64,000 bases of DNA from Competibacter sp963695105 (GTDB taxonomy: Bacteria > Pseudomonadota > Gammaproteobacteria > Competibacterales > Competibacteraceae), in NCBI GenBank assembly GCA_963695105.1, contig CAVOGC010000007.1:1-64000 (forward strand), in the 5' to 3' direction. The translations under genes were made by a program, and so were the position numbers. Of this stretch, positions 53,056-61,837 are shown in pieces. Each line of letters starts with the position of its first letter. Position 1 is the stretch's first letter. The notes under the pieces are model-generated. The model searched no databases and was not told the DNA's origin. It saw only the letters and a program-made list of their open reading frames with translations.

Positions 53056-53884
53056 ATGAAAATCCAGTCGTTGCTATCCGCGATGTTATTTTCAACTGTG
53101 GCGCTGACCGGAATATGCCGGCCCACTCGCCGCAACCGAGCAACCGGTCGCATCGAGCGAACAACTGGCAGCGGCCGATAGCCCGGCATCGGCGACTCAG
53201 CCTGAGCCCATGGCGGTACTGAAACAGATGGCCACTTACCTCCGTTCGCTCGAACGCTTCAAGGTGCGGGTTGAGAAAACCACCGAATTGATTCTGCCCA
53301 CGGATCAGCGGTTGCACAAAGATCAAACCGTGGAGATCGCCGTACAGAAACCCAATCGGTTGCGGGCCGATTTCCAGAATCTCAGCGGCGGACGCCAACT
53401 GTTCTACGATGGCAAGACCTTCACGCTTTACACCCCGGAGCCCAATGTCTACGCCACCGCCACCGCCGCGCCGACCATCGACGAGACCTTGGCCTTGCTT
53501 GAAGATCAGTATGGGATTTCGATGTTCATCACTGACCTGCTGCTGGCGGATCCCGAAAGCAGCCTGGTTCGGAATCTAGAGTCGAAAACGTATGTTGGCC
53601 AGATTCTGGTGCGCGGCGTCGCCTGCCATCACCTGGCGTTTCAGACCCCGGAAGTGGATTGGGAAATCTGGATCGAGGACGGCCCCAAGCCCTTGCCTCG
53701 CCGGCTGTTGCTGACCGACAAGAGCGTGGAAGGCTCACCCCAGTGGACATCCGATCTGAGTGACTGGGATCTCGCTCCGCAATTCTCCGCCGATTTCTTT
53801 ACCTTCACGCCGCTACAAAACGCCCAGAAGATCAAGTTCCTGGACGCGGCGCCAGCGGTTCAGCCGACTAAAGCCGCCAAGTAA
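53056..53884 (+). CDS. DUF2092 domain-containing exported protein, frameshifted in the signal region
   Basis: ATG 53056 (after a TAAGGAGT site) opens a signal peptide (MKIQSLLSAMLFSTVALTGI). The mature protein AATEQPVASSEQLAAADSP... is in another frame, so one base too many lies near 53110-53118 (ggaatatgcc). Within the intact frame only ATG 53210 is available. The DUF2092 body shows MAVLKQMATYLRSLERFKVRVE, VQKPNRLRADF, VRGVACHHLAFQTPEVDWEIWIED and FTFTPLQNAQKIKF. It resembles the paralogue at 60377. It is followed after 17 bases by a low-complexity secreted protein. Function unknown; a periplasmic LolA-like fold is conceivable. Confidence 0.75.
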
Positions 53885-53901
53885 CCATAGGAGGTTTTAC
53901 C

Positions 53902-54387
53902 ATGCATGCTTCACTCTCGACTTACTTGAAACGGGCGATGACCGTTGCTCTGATCATGGGTCCGATGCTGGCGCTGGTCAGCGCCGATGTGGACGCTCGC
54001 GGACGCGGCGGCGGGGGTGGCGTTAGAGCGCCGCGAGCCAATATCGGTGGCGGTGGCCACCACGCAAACGCGAACCGTAATGTTAACCGCAACGCCAATC
54101 GTAACGTCAACCGCAATGTCAACCGCAACGTGAACGTAAACCGCAACGTGAACGTCGACGTGGATCGCCGCTGGGGTTATGGGGGAGTGGGTGTGGGCGC
54201 CGCGGTGGCGGTGGGAACCGCGATTGCCGTGGGCGCCGTTGTGTCCACCCTGCCCCCGAGTTGCACCACGGTCATTGCGGACGGAGTCACTTATCAGAAC
54301 TGTGGCGGTTCTTACTACGTGACGCGCTATGATGGTCCCAATGTAGTGTACGAAGTCGTCAACCCGCCTTCCGGTTGGAACCAATAA
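53902..54387 (+). CDS. Exported Asn/Val/Arg-repeat protein with C-terminal GVTYxNCGxSYY motif
   Basis: A 161-residue protein; AGGAGG (53888-53893) fixes the start. A signal peptide (TVALIMGPMLALVSA) precedes a Gly-rich stretch, then a tandem NVNRN repeat (about residues 54-86), a hydrophobic Gly/Ala/Val segment (GVGVGAAVAVGTAIAVGAVV) and a conserved C-terminal module, SCTTVIADGVTYQNCGGSYY. The same module ends the protein at 61203-61793, which also follows a DUF2092 gene. The two Cys probably form a disulfide. Its function is unknown. Confidence 0.72.
   Translation: MHASLSTYLKRAMTVALIMGPMLALVSADVDARGRGGGGGVRAPRANIGGGGHHANANRNVNRNANRNVNRNVNRNVNVNRNVNVDVDRRWGYGGVGVGAAVAVGTAIAVGAVVSTLPPSCTTVIADGVTYQNCGGSYYVTRYDGPNVVYEVVNPPSGWNQ
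54064..54165 (+). repeat. Tandem ~12-bp coding repeats (NVNRN)
   Basis: Units of the type aacCGcAAcGTc repeat imperfectly and encode Asn-Val/Ala-Asn-Arg. The region is a likely site of slippage and length variation. Confidence 0.75.
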
Positions 54388-54398
54388 TCGGAAGGCGG
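54364..54398. terminator. Hairpin CCGCCTTCCG ... CGGAAGGCGG across the stop codon
   Basis: A perfect 10-bp stem with a 15-base loop overlaps the last codons of the GVTYxNCG protein gene. It probably ends the DUF2092 operon. No long T run follows, but a CCCTCAC/GAGAGGG-type repeat hairpin lies at 54404-54444. Confidence 0.6.
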
Positions 54399-54461
54399 CA
54401 ATTCCCCTCACCCTCACCTTCTCCCCCTTGGCAGAGGGAGAGGGGATTGACTGATTACTCT

Positions 54462-55829
54462 CTAAACTTTGGGTTGTTTGGCCGCCGCCGATTTGGGCGT
54501 CAGGGCGATCATCGGATTGGCCGCCGAGACCGTGACCGTCGCGGTCGACTCCGCCAGCTCCTGCTCCAATTCCCGGACGGTGCCGTCGAACGATTCCCGG
54601 CTGCCCGGCTGGATTTCCTTGATCTCGGTCGGCAGGCCGATTCGGTCCAGAAGGGCGATGAACGGTTCCGGATCGAGTTCCTCGACATTCACCATGGTTT
54701 TTGGGTCCCAGACGCCCTGAGCCACGAGCATGGCCGCCGCGACCGGAGGGACGCCGGCGGTGTAGCTGATCCCCTGCGATTCAACCTCTTCGTAACACTT
54801 TTTGTGGTCGGAAACCTGGTGGATAAACACCTCTCGTTGCTTCCCGTCCTTCCAGCCCTTGACGAAGTTGCCGATGCAGGTCTTGCCGGTATAGCCGGGA
54901 GCGAGGGTCTTGGGGTCGGGCAACAGCGCCTTGACCACTTTGAGCGGGACGACCTCTTGGCCCGTGGTCAGGGTCACCGGCAGATGCGAGAGGAAGCCGA
55001 GGGTGCGCAGCACGGTGAACACATTGATGTAATGGTCGCCGAAGCCCATCCAGAACCGAATGCTGTTGGCGTCGATGTTCTTCGAGAGCGAGTGCAGTTC
55101 ATCGTGCCCGTTTAGATAGATGGGGCAGGGACCGACCACCGGGAAATCGTAGACACGCTTGACCGAGTGGGTGGGATATTCCTTCCATTGCCGGTCGATC
55201 CAGGTCCAGACCTTAATGAACTCACGGAAATTAATTTCCGGATCGAAGTTGGTGGCGAAATACTTGCCATGGCTGCCGGCATTGACATCCAGGATATCGA
55301 TGGTGTCGATCCGGTCGAAATAGCGCTTTACCGCCAGCGCGCAATAGGCGTTGACCATGCCCGGATCGAACCCCACGCCCAAAATGGCGGTGAGCCCTTT
55401 CTCCGCGCAGCGGTCTTTCCGCTTCCATTCGTAGTTGGCATACCAGGGCGGGGTTTCGCACACCTTGTCCGGCTCTTCGTGGATGGCGGTGTCCATATAG
55501 ACGGCTCCCGTTTCCAGGCAGGCTTCGAGCACCGACATGTTGATGAACGCCGCACCGAGATTGATCACTATTTCGGAGTTCGTTTCCTGGATCAGTTTTA
55601 CGGTCGCCGGAATGTCGAGCGCGTCGAGCTGCCGCGAATAAAGCCGGTTTGCGGGGTTCTTGAGATGCCCTTTGCGCTTGATGCTTTCAATGATCTCGTC
55701 GCATTTCGACGGCGTCCGCGATGCAATGCAGATATCACCCAGCACATCGTTGTTCATCGCCGCTTTATGAGCCGCAACGTGAGCAACCCCGCCAGCACCG
55801 ATGATCAGCACATTCTTTTTCACTTTCAT
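54462..55829 (-). CDS. Carboxynorspermidine synthase (saccharopine dehydrogenase family)
   Basis: A 455-residue enzyme with an N-terminal Rossmann motif (VLIIGAGGVAHVAAHKAAM), QLDALD, NSEIVINLGAAFINMSVLEACLETGAVYMDTAI and GVGFDPGMVNAYCALAVK, the pattern of carboxynorspermidine/saccharopine reductases. It condenses aspartate semialdehyde with a diamine (putrescine or diaminopropane) using NADPH. The next gene downstream in genome order, 12 bases away and transcribed first, is the decarboxylase nspC, so the two form an operon. Together they give spermidine or norspermidine without SAM decarboxylase. Confidence 0.88.
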   Translation of the reverse strand: MKVKKNVLIIGAGGVAHVAAHKAAMNNDVLGDICIASRTPSKCDEIIESIKRKGHLKNPANRLYSRQLDALDIPATVKLIQETNSEIVINLGAAFINMSVLEACLETGAVYMDTAIHEEPDKVCETPPWYANYEWKRKDRCAEKGLTAILGVGFDPGMVNAYCALAVKRYFDRIDTIDILDVNAGSHGKYFATNFDPEINFREFIKVWTWIDRQWKEYPTHSVKRVYDFPVVGPCPIYLNGHDELHSLSKNIDANSIRFWMGFGDHYINVFTVLRTLGFLSHLPVTLTTGQEVVPLKVVKALLPDPKTLAPGYTGKTCIGNFVKGWKDGKQREVFIHQVSDHKKCYEEVESQGISYTAGVPPVAAAMLVAQGVWDPKTMVNVEELDPEPFIALLDRIGLPTEIKEIQPGSRESFDGTVRELEQELAESTATVTVSAANPMIALTPKSAAAKQPKV

Positions 55830-55841
55830 TTCGCTCCCGAT

Positions 55842-56954
55842 TTAGGAAAGACTACGTTTAAAATCCAGGTAGCCGAATTGACGGACTTGTTCCAAAACGC
55901 CATCGAGTCGCCGCACGACGATGGAAGGCATGGAGAGTCCGTTAAACCAGTTTTTCTTCACCATCGTGTAACCGGCGGCGTCCGCGATGCGGACTTCGCC
56001 GCCAACCTCCAATGGTGTGCTCAAGCTGTATTCGCCAAATACATCCCCTGCGAGACAGGTTCGGCCAGCAATCATCATGCGATGAGGTCCCGGTTCGGGA
56101 AAGACAAGCCTTGGAGTCGTGTGATAGATCAGATGGTCCAGCATATGCGCTTCAACGGAAGCATCGACAATGGCGATGTCGATTTCATTGTGTAAAACGT
56201 CCAGCACCGTGGTCACCAGCTCCGCACTGTCGGTAATCGCGGCTTCGCCGGGTTCCAAATAGACTTGAATGTCGAATTTATCACTTAATTGTCTCAGTTT
56301 TTCACAGAATCGATCCAGCGGGTACCCTTGCTTGGTAAAAAACAGACCGCCGCCCAGACTGACCCACTCCATCTTTTCCAGTAAGGGTCCATAGTGGTGA
56401 CTGATATGATCGATGGCTGCGGAGAGATTCTCGAAATCGTCGTTTTCACAGTTGAAATGGAACATCAACCCGCTCAGTAGCGGGGCTGCCTTGGCAAGTT
56501 CTTCGGTATCGGTCACGCCCAGCCTTGAATATTTTCGTGCTGGATCGGCAAGGTCGAAATGCGAATAACTGATCCCCGGATTGACTCTCAATCCAAGCTT
56601 TAGCCCGCGAACCTCGTTCCGGTACCGCATGAGCTGGGACACCGAATTGAAAATCACCTTGTCGGCAAATTCCTTGACCGATTCGATATCGCTTGCGGAA
56701 AACCCCACGCTGTAGGCATGAACCTCCTTGCCGAACTCTTCCCGCCCCAGCCGGGCCTCAAACAGGGAACTGCTCGTGGTGCCATCCAGGAATTCCCGTA
56801 TGAGATCGAACACGCACCAGGTTGAGAAACATTTCAGCGCCAGCACGGATTTTGCGCCGGAGTTCTCGCGCACATGCTGGATGATTTGCAAGTTCTTCAG
56901 CAACCTGTTTTCGTCGATCAAATAATAGGGTGTCGTCAAATCTTTCATTGTCAT
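55842..56954 (-). CDS. nspC: Carboxynorspermidine decarboxylase
   Basis: A 370-residue fold-type III PLP enzyme. It has SVLALKCFSTWCVFDLIREFLDGTTSSSLFEARLG (Schiff-base Lys in LALKCF), GLMFHFNCENDDF, WVSLGGGLFFTKQGYP, VYLEPGEAA and IAGRTCLAGDVFGEY. It decarboxylates carboxy(nor)spermidine. An alternative start is ATG 56948 two codons later. It is upstream of the synthase in the same operon, and an ODC-type decarboxylase at 46230 may provide putrescine. Confidence 0.9.
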   Translation of the reverse strand: MTMKDLTTPYYLIDENRLLKNLQIIQHVRENSGAKSVLALKCFSTWCVFDLIREFLDGTTSSSLFEARLGREEFGKEVHAYSVGFSASDIESVKEFADKVIFNSVSQLMRYRNEVRGLKLGLRVNPGISYSHFDLADPARKYSRLGVTDTEELAKAAPLLSGLMFHFNCENDDFENLSAAIDHISHHYGPLLEKMEWVSLGGGLFFTKQGYPLDRFCEKLRQLSDKFDIQVYLEPGEAAITDSAELVTTVLDVLHNEIDIAIVDASVEAHMLDHLIYHTTPRLVFPEPGPHRMMIAGRTCLAGDVFGEYSLSTPLEVGGEVRIADAAGYTMVKKNWFNGLSMPSIVVRRLDGVLEQVRQFGYLDFKRSLS

Positions 56955-57093
56955 GCCGCTGTATTCATTCCCACAAACAGATCAATCAACCAAAGAGCCT
57001 GATAGGAAACACTGCTTTCGATTGTATTGCCAAGGGCGTCATAAATAGTCAGCTTACGCTGATCAGCAAAAGTGCCACAAGCCAGCCCTTGAT

Positions 57094-57456
57094 TTATACG
57101 GCCGCCACTGACGGGATTTCGGCCTTGCTCTTGGCAACTTTGGTTCGCGATTTTGTCTTGGTGTCCCCGGATTTTTCCCCTTTCTTTTTTCCTTTTTCGG
57201 ATTTCTTCTTTTTTTCCTTTTCCGGTTCAATCGCTTTTTCCCCAGCGATGCCCGCGTCGCCGAAGCGCTTTGACCAAAGCAGCTCAACAGCCTGGCTCAA
57301 CACGCTGCCAGCATCGGTGCTGTCAATCTCGCTTAGGATTTCCAATTTTTTCCCGGAAGCGGCACTGGTGAGAATTTTCAGCTTGATCAGACCAGCATTT
57401 TTTTCTTCTTTCCGCCGTTCGCGGTAGGCACGCTGACGTTCCTTGGGTGATTTCAT
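57094..57456 (-). CDS. Small basic protein with Lys-rich tail
   Basis: A 120-residue protein. The N-terminus KSPKERQRAYRERRKEEKNAGL resembles the start of small DNA-binding or copy-control-like proteins that open with ERQRAYRER. Residues ~75-110 are an almost pure Lys/Glu/Gly run (EKEKKKKSEKGKKKGEK), likely disordered. A family name is not possible. AGAAGG-like upstream sequence is weak. It is transcribed away from the hydrolase-OsmC gene, behind an AT-rich promoter area at 57480-57545. Confidence 0.6.
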   Translation of the reverse strand: MKSPKERQRAYRERRKEEKNAGLIKLKILTSAASGKKLEILSEIDSTDAGSVLSQAVELLWSKRFGDAGIAGEKAIEPEKEKKKKSEKGKKKGEKSGDTKTKSRTKVAKSKAEIPSVAAV

Positions 57457-57793
57457 GAGAGTTGCCCCGTGCGAAGTGATTTTGGAGAGCGGATGATATC
57501 GTTACGTCATTAGTTATGCAATTAATAACGTAACTAAATACATAACCTCCTCTGGAAGCCAATCCGCTGGATGCCGTATGAGGGGGCGGGGCCGGCCGTG
57601 CTGGGAACCCACGCCTGGCTGATGGATCTGACCCGGCGGCGCGCGACGGTCCTGCCCTGATCCAACGATTCCGCCGAGGCTGACGCGAGCCTTGCGTTGG
57701 ATGGCCGCCGTGCCGTAAGCGCCTGGGCGGAAGCGATCCGCCTTCCTGGGGTTGATCTATCCTTTGGGGAACGGAAACCGTGGAGGATCGATC
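57457..57793. other. Intergenic region with a gene-end fragment
   Basis: 57480-57545 is AT-rich with the dyad-like TTAGTTATGCAATTAATAACG and is a probable promoter for the basic protein. 57571-57660 holds a short coding remnant described separately. The rest holds nothing recognised. Confidence 0.45.
57571..57660 (+). pseudogene. Orphan C-terminal gene fragment
   Basis: The frame reads MPYEGAGPAVLGTHAWLMDL and then TRRRATVLP, ending in TGA at 57660. It has coding-like GC-rich composition abutting AT-rich DNA on its left. It looks like the 3' stub of a deleted gene, possibly a thioesterase-type protein, but the identity is not certain. Confidence 0.35.
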
Positions 57794-59026
57794 ATGTCTG
57801 CAACACGATTTGAAAAGGTGACTTTCCCTGGCGCGGACGGGCGGAGCCAGCTCGCGGCGCGTCTCGACCTGCCCACCGGACCGCCGCGGACCTTCGCGCT
57901 GTTCGCCCACTGCTTTACCTGCACCAAGGACAGCCTGGCCGCTGCCCGCATCGCCGAAGGCCTGACCCGACATGGGGTCGCGGTCCTGCGTTTCGACTTT
58001 ACCGGCCTGGGTGGCAGCGAGGGCGAGTTCGGCAATACCGGTTTTGCTTCCAACGTCGGCGATCTGGTGGCGGCCGCCGACTGGTTGCGCGCCACCCACG
58101 CGGCGCCCCGAATCCTGATCGGCCACAGTTTCGGCGGCAGCGCGGTGCTGGCCGCCGCCGCGCGAATTCCCGAATCGACGGCGGTGGCGACCATCGCCGC
58201 TCCGGCCGATCCGGTCCATGTCCGCCGGCACCTCAACTGCACATCCGCCGAGATCGCGGCCAATGGAGTCGGACAGGTCGAGATCGCCGGTCGCCGCTTT
58301 AGCATCAGCCAGCGGTTTCTCGACGACATCGAGGAGCAACGACTCGAAGAAGACATCGCCCGGTTGCGGCGGGCGTTGCTGGTGTTCCACGCACCGCTGG
58401 ACGACATCGTCGGCATCGATAACGCGACCCGCATCTTCGTCGCCGCCAAGCATCCCAAGAGCTTCATTTCGCTGGATGACGCCGATCATTTGCTGACCCG
58501 GCGCGAAGATGCCGGTTACGTCGCCGACGTCATCGCCGCTTGGGCGCAACGCTATGTCGTCGCCGCCGAGGAGACGGCGCTCGCCGTGGCGCCGGCGGGC
58601 GCGGTGCGAGTTGCCGAGGCCGGCGTGGGCCGGTTCGCGCAACGGATCTCCTACGGCGGCCGGCATGTCGGTCGCGCCGACGAGCCTGAAAGTTACGGCG
58701 GCGACGACACCGGCCCGAGTCCCTACGATCTGCTGCTGGCCGGGCTCGGCGCCTGCACCTCGATGACCTTGCGCATGTACGCCGAACGCAAGGGTTTGCC
58801 GCTCGAACGGATCGCGGTTACCCTGCGGCACGACAAAATCCACGCCGCCGATTGCGAGACCTGTGAAACCCGGCAAGGCAAGATCGACCATATTGAGCGG
58901 GAGATCGAAATCGAGGGAGCGCTCGACGAAGCGGCGGGGGCGAGTTTGTTGGAGATCGCCGACAAGTGCCCGGTGCATCGGACGCTACACTCCGAAGTGC
59001 TCATCCGGTCGCGACTCAAGCCGTAA
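57794..59026 (+). CDS. Bifunctional alpha/beta hydrolase and OsmC family protein
   Basis: A 410-residue fusion. ATG 57794 has TGGAGG about 8 bases upstream; the longer frame from 57752 is rejected. Residues 1-260 are an alpha/beta hydrolase (FALFAHCFTCTKD, nucleophile elbow GHSFGGSA, FHAPLDDIVG, DDADHLL). Residues 270-410 are an OsmC domain with GPSPYDLLLAGLGACTSMTLRMYAERKG and DKCPVHRTLHSEV, holding the two redox cysteines of organic peroxide reductases. It would detoxify peroxides or carry out acyl-ester hydrolysis; the fusion is a known architecture. Confidence 0.92.
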   Translation: MSATRFEKVTFPGADGRSQLAARLDLPTGPPRTFALFAHCFTCTKDSLAAARIAEGLTRHGVAVLRFDFTGLGGSEGEFGNTGFASNVGDLVAAADWLRATHAAPRILIGHSFGGSAVLAAAARIPESTAVATIAAPADPVHVRRHLNCTSAEIAANGVGQVEIAGRRFSISQRFLDDIEEQRLEEDIARLRRALLVFHAPLDDIVGIDNATRIFVAAKHPKSFISLDDADHLLTRREDAGYVADVIAAWAQRYVVAAEETALAVAPAGAVRVAEAGVGRFAQRISYGGRHVGRADEPESYGGDDTGPSPYDLLLAGLGACTSMTLRMYAERKGLPLERIAVTLRHDKIHAADCETCETRQGKIDHIEREIEIEGALDEAAGASLLEIADKCPVHRTLHSEVLIRSRLKP

Positions 59027-59377
59027 CCGGTGCGGGAATGGCTGGCGGAGTGGCGGCCGGTGCTTCGGGCTTCTGGTGGGGGAATGTCCTAAAGTGTCAA
59101 GCAGGACTGATGTCCAGGACGCAGAATCGCTTAATTTGCCATGTCATTTGTCCTGGTCCGAGGCTTCGAGAGACCCCGGACGAGGCGACATTGATGGCCG
59201 GACCGTGGCCGCTTACTCCTTATCTCCTTGTGGGACAGGGGTTGGGGAAAGAGTCTTTTCAAAAAGTTAGCATCGAAGAGACCGTAAAAAAATACCCCTG
59301 ATTTAGAAGCCTAATAACAGAGGTCACGATGACCCACACACTCTCAATCCCAAGCTAAACTTGATAAGGATTTGCCC
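59027..59377. other. Intergenic region before the secreted-protein operon
   Basis: No gene is supported. It becomes AT-richer towards 59300 (cctgatttagaagcctaataac), where the promoter of the downstream genes may lie. An AAGGA site at 59366-59370 serves ATG 59378. Confidence 0.45.
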
Positions 59378-59932
59378 ATGATGACACGTCGTTCCCTGAT
59401 GACCGCCACGACACTGCTGGCGTCGCTGCTCGTGGTTCCCGGCCTGGCGCGAGCCACCTCGGAGCCGGCCACGAAAGCGGAGGTGAAAGCCGAGGCGGAG
59501 GTCAAGCAAGCCGACTTCCTGTTCGTGCAGAATGCCAGGGACATCCACTACGCCGACGGCAAGCTCACCCTGAAGGGCGTCAGCCCGACCACCATCATGT
59601 TCACCGACCGTCCCGAGCGGATCGCCGGCCACATGACCACCGCCCGGTTCGTGCCGTTCTGGTCGGAGGGCAAGGACAGCTTCCTGTCCGATCCGCCCAA
59701 CGCCACCCTGTCGGTTGTCCACAAGGATAAGGTCAATGACGTGGTGGTTGAACTGCGCGACCCGGTATTGAAGGGCGACGAATTGAGCTACAACGTGCGG
59801 GTGCTGGAGGGCGAGATGCCCGCCAAGGGCGGACCGGTTTCGCTATTCATCGACATCATTGGCATGCCGTTGACGCCGCTATCCTACGCCGGTGTCGCGC
59901 GCCGGTCGTACCGCCGGGCATACCTCTACTGA
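59378..59932 (+). CDS. Exported protein of unknown function
   Basis: A 184-residue protein with a signal peptide (RRSLMTATTLLASLLVVPGLARA). The mature part begins with a Lys/Glu-rich helix (ATKAEVKAEAEVKQ), then FLFVQNARDIHYADGKLTLKGVSPTTIMFTDRPERIAGHM, PFWSEGKDSF and NDVVVELRDPVLKGDELSYNVRVLEGEMP. I recognise this pattern in small hypothetical proteins beside arylsulfatase genes, but no function is established. It begins the cluster leading to the sulfatase. Confidence 0.7.
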   Translation: MMTRRSLMTATTLLASLLVVPGLARATSEPATKAEVKAEAEVKQADFLFVQNARDIHYADGKLTLKGVSPTTIMFTDRPERIAGHMTTARFVPFWSEGKDSFLSDPPNATLSVVHKDKVNDVVVELRDPVLKGDELSYNVRVLEGEMPAKGGPVSLFIDIIGMPLTPLSYAGVARRSYRRAYLY

Positions 59933-59998
59933 GGCTGGCGCGGGCTTCCCACCGTGGGTGAGTGGGGATCGGTCCGCCGGGTCGAGAGGAGGCTGGTG

Positions 59999-60322
59999 GT
60001 GAAAAAGGCAGGACCAATCCTCTCGGCCCTGGGGCTGGCCGGCTGCGTCAGCCAGTCCCAGTTTCTCGATAACCTGCAAGGTTCGGCGCTTGACACGGCG
60101 CTCAACCGGGGGCGTCTTGAATTGAACTGCCCGGAAGCCACCGGCTTGGTGCGGTCGCGGGAGGTCGTCCAGCCAGCCCTGCAAGAAGGCCCCGTGGTGG
60201 GTGGGATTCAGCAGGCCGAGTATACGGTGCGCGTGACCGGCTGCGACCGGAAGGCGACCTATTTCGTGGTGTGCCCGGATGAAGACGATGGCTGTTTCGC
60301 GGTGCAATCCCCGAAACCCTGA
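59999..60322 (+). CDS. Small lipoprotein of unknown function
   Basis: A 107-residue protein. Start GTG 59999 (or 59996) follows GAGAGGAGG at 59984-59992. A short lipoprotein signal (KKAGPILSALGLAGC) is followed by QFLDNLQGSALDTALNRGRLELNCPEATG and RVTGCDRKATYFVVCPDEDDGCF. Several Cys follow the lipidated one. Family not recognised. Confidence 0.6.
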   Translation: MKKAGPILSALGLAGCVSQSQFLDNLQGSALDTALNRGRLELNCPEATGLVRSREVVQPALQEGPVVGGIQQAEYTVRVTGCDRKATYFVVCPDEDDGCFAVQSPKP

Positions 60323-60376
60323 ATCCCCGTCGGCGCGGGAACACCGTTTGCCACATCCTTAAACCGGAGAAAATCC

Positions 60377-61183
60377 ATGCAAGCCAAACTCTGGCGAAAC
60401 GTCTTAACCTTCGCCTTGCTATCACCGTTAACCCTGGGCACGGCCTTTGGCCAGGAGAAGGCGCCGGCACCCGCGAAAGAAGCAGCCCCCGCCGCCGCGT
60501 CAGCCGGGGTCATGGAGCAGGGCGCGCTCGACTTGTTGAAGAAGATGAGCGCCAAGTTGGCCTCCACCCCGGAGTTCGTGGTGCGTACCCGCAGCTCGAC
60601 CGAAGCGCCGGGCGGCACCGGGCAATTCCTGACCTTCTTCACCGAATCCGTGGTGGTGGTGAAGCGACCCAACAAGCTGATCGCCGAGATTCGCGGCGAC
60701 GCCCCGCCGTTCGATTTCTACTTCAACGGCGAAAAGATGACCGCCTACGAACCGACCCACAAACTCTACGCCACGACCGACGCCGCCCCCAAGACCCTCG
60801 ACGAATTGGTGCCGTTCGCGGCGAAAACGGCCGGCATCCTGCTGCCATTCGAAGACATACTCTACAGCGACCCCTACGCGGTCCTGACCAAGGATGCGAC
60901 CAGCGTCTTTTACGCCGGCTACTCCGTCATTCGCGGCGCCCGCTGCGAGCATGTCGCGCTCGCCGCGCCGGGCATTACGGGAGAAATCTGGATCGACGCC
61001 AAGACCGATCTGCCCTGCCTGATCGCCGGTGCTTTGCTCGATGTGCAAGGCACTCCCCGCTTCACGGTGGAGTTTTACGACTGGAAATTGAAGCCGAAAC
61101 TCCCGGACAAACTCTTCACCTTCGCCAAACCCAAGGGCGCTGAGCCGATGGATTTCCGTGCCCTGACCGGGGCGGGCCGATAA
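60377..61183 (+). CDS. DUF2092 domain-containing exported protein
   Basis: A 268-residue protein with signal peptide (LTFALLSPLTLGTAFG) and Ala/Pro-rich linker. The DUF2092 body has DLLKKMSAKLASTPEFVVRTRS, VKRPNKLIAEIRGD, FYFNGEKMTAYEPTHKLYATTD, VIRGARCEHVALAAPGITGEIWID and LPDKLFTFAKPKGAEPMDF. It is a paralogue of 53056-53884 in the same relative position, followed after 19 bases by a Gly/His-rich protein with the same C-terminal motif as the other pair. A lipid- or peptide-carrying periplasmic role is possible from the fold type; this is inference. Confidence 0.82.
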   Translation: MQAKLWRNVLTFALLSPLTLGTAFGQEKAPAPAKEAAPAAASAGVMEQGALDLLKKMSAKLASTPEFVVRTRSSTEAPGGTGQFLTFFTESVVVVKRPNKLIAEIRGDAPPFDFYFNGEKMTAYEPTHKLYATTDAAPKTLDELVPFAAKTAGILLPFEDILYSDPYAVLTKDATSVFYAGYSVIRGARCEHVALAAPGITGEIWIDAKTDLPCLIAGALLDVQGTPRFTVEFYDWKLKPKLPDKLFTFAKPKGAEPMDFRALTGAGR

Positions 61184-61202
61184 GACTTTGGAGGTAACAC
61201 CC

Positions 61203-61793
61203 ATGCAAAATCGTCTACTTGTCTTGGCTATCGCTGGTTTGTCGATCCTGCCGATGCAGGCCAACGCCTGGCGCGGTGGCGGCTTTCACGGCGGTGGCTT
61301 CCACGCCGGCGCGGGCGGCTTCACCTCCTGGCATCACGCCGGCTACGGCGGTGGGGGCTTTGGCGGCGCCTATCACGCCGGCTGGGGTGGGGCGACCCAT
61401 GTCGGCTACGGTGGCGTGACCCACGTTGGCTATGGCGGTGCCTATCACGCCGGCTACCACGGCGGCGCCTATTATCACCCCGCCTACGTGGGCGGCGGTT
61501 GCTGGGGCTGCGTGAGTGGCTACAGCGCCGGCGCGGTCGCCGCCGCCGGGGTCGTCGGACTGGCCGCCGGGGCGGCCATCGGCTCGGCGGCGGCCAGTCC
61601 GACCGTGGTGGTGCAACAGCCGGTATACGTCACCGGCCCCGCCATCGGCAGCGAGGTGATGGCGTTGCCCGGCAGCGGCTGCGCCGGCGTCTCCGCTAAC
61701 GGCATCACCTACTACAATTGCGGCAGCAGCTACTACCAGCCGCATTTCGGCAGCAACGGCGTGTACTACACCGTTGTGGCCAATCCGTTTTGA
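61203..61793 (+). CDS. Exported Gly/His/Tyr-repeat protein with C-terminal GITYxNCGxSYY motif
   Basis: A 196-residue protein; GGAGG at 61189-61193 fixes ATG 61203. After a signal peptide (LLVLAIAGLSILPMQANA) come GGGFHGGGFHAG and repeated AYHAG/THVGYGG units (about residues 22-95), a Cys pair (GGGCWGCVSG), a Gly/Ala hydrophobic segment (AGAVAAAGVVGLAAGAAIGSAAA) and GCAGVSANGITYYNCGSSYY near the end. Architecture matches the protein at 53902: repeat, hydrophobic glycine segment, Cys-motif. It may be a structural or surface component. Confidence 0.75.
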   Translation: MQNRLLVLAIAGLSILPMQANAWRGGGFHGGGFHAGAGGFTSWHHAGYGGGGFGGAYHAGWGGATHVGYGGVTHVGYGGAYHAGYHGGAYYHPAYVGGGCWGCVSGYSAGAVAAAGVVGLAAGAAIGSAAASPTVVVQQPVYVTGPAIGSEVMALPGSGCAGVSANGITYYNCGSSYYQPHFGSNGVYYTVVANPF

Positions 61794-61837
61794 TCCTGTT
61801 TCGATTTTCAACCAACCTGATCTTTAAGGAGATCATC

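Noticed and set aside
53760..53884. Alternate-frame ORF continuing to 54026
   Set aside because: Shadow of the DUF2092 and repeat-protein genes.
54064..54165. NVNRN repeat region as a CRISPR or VNTR outside genes
   Set aside because: The repeats are in frame within a well supported exported-protein gene.
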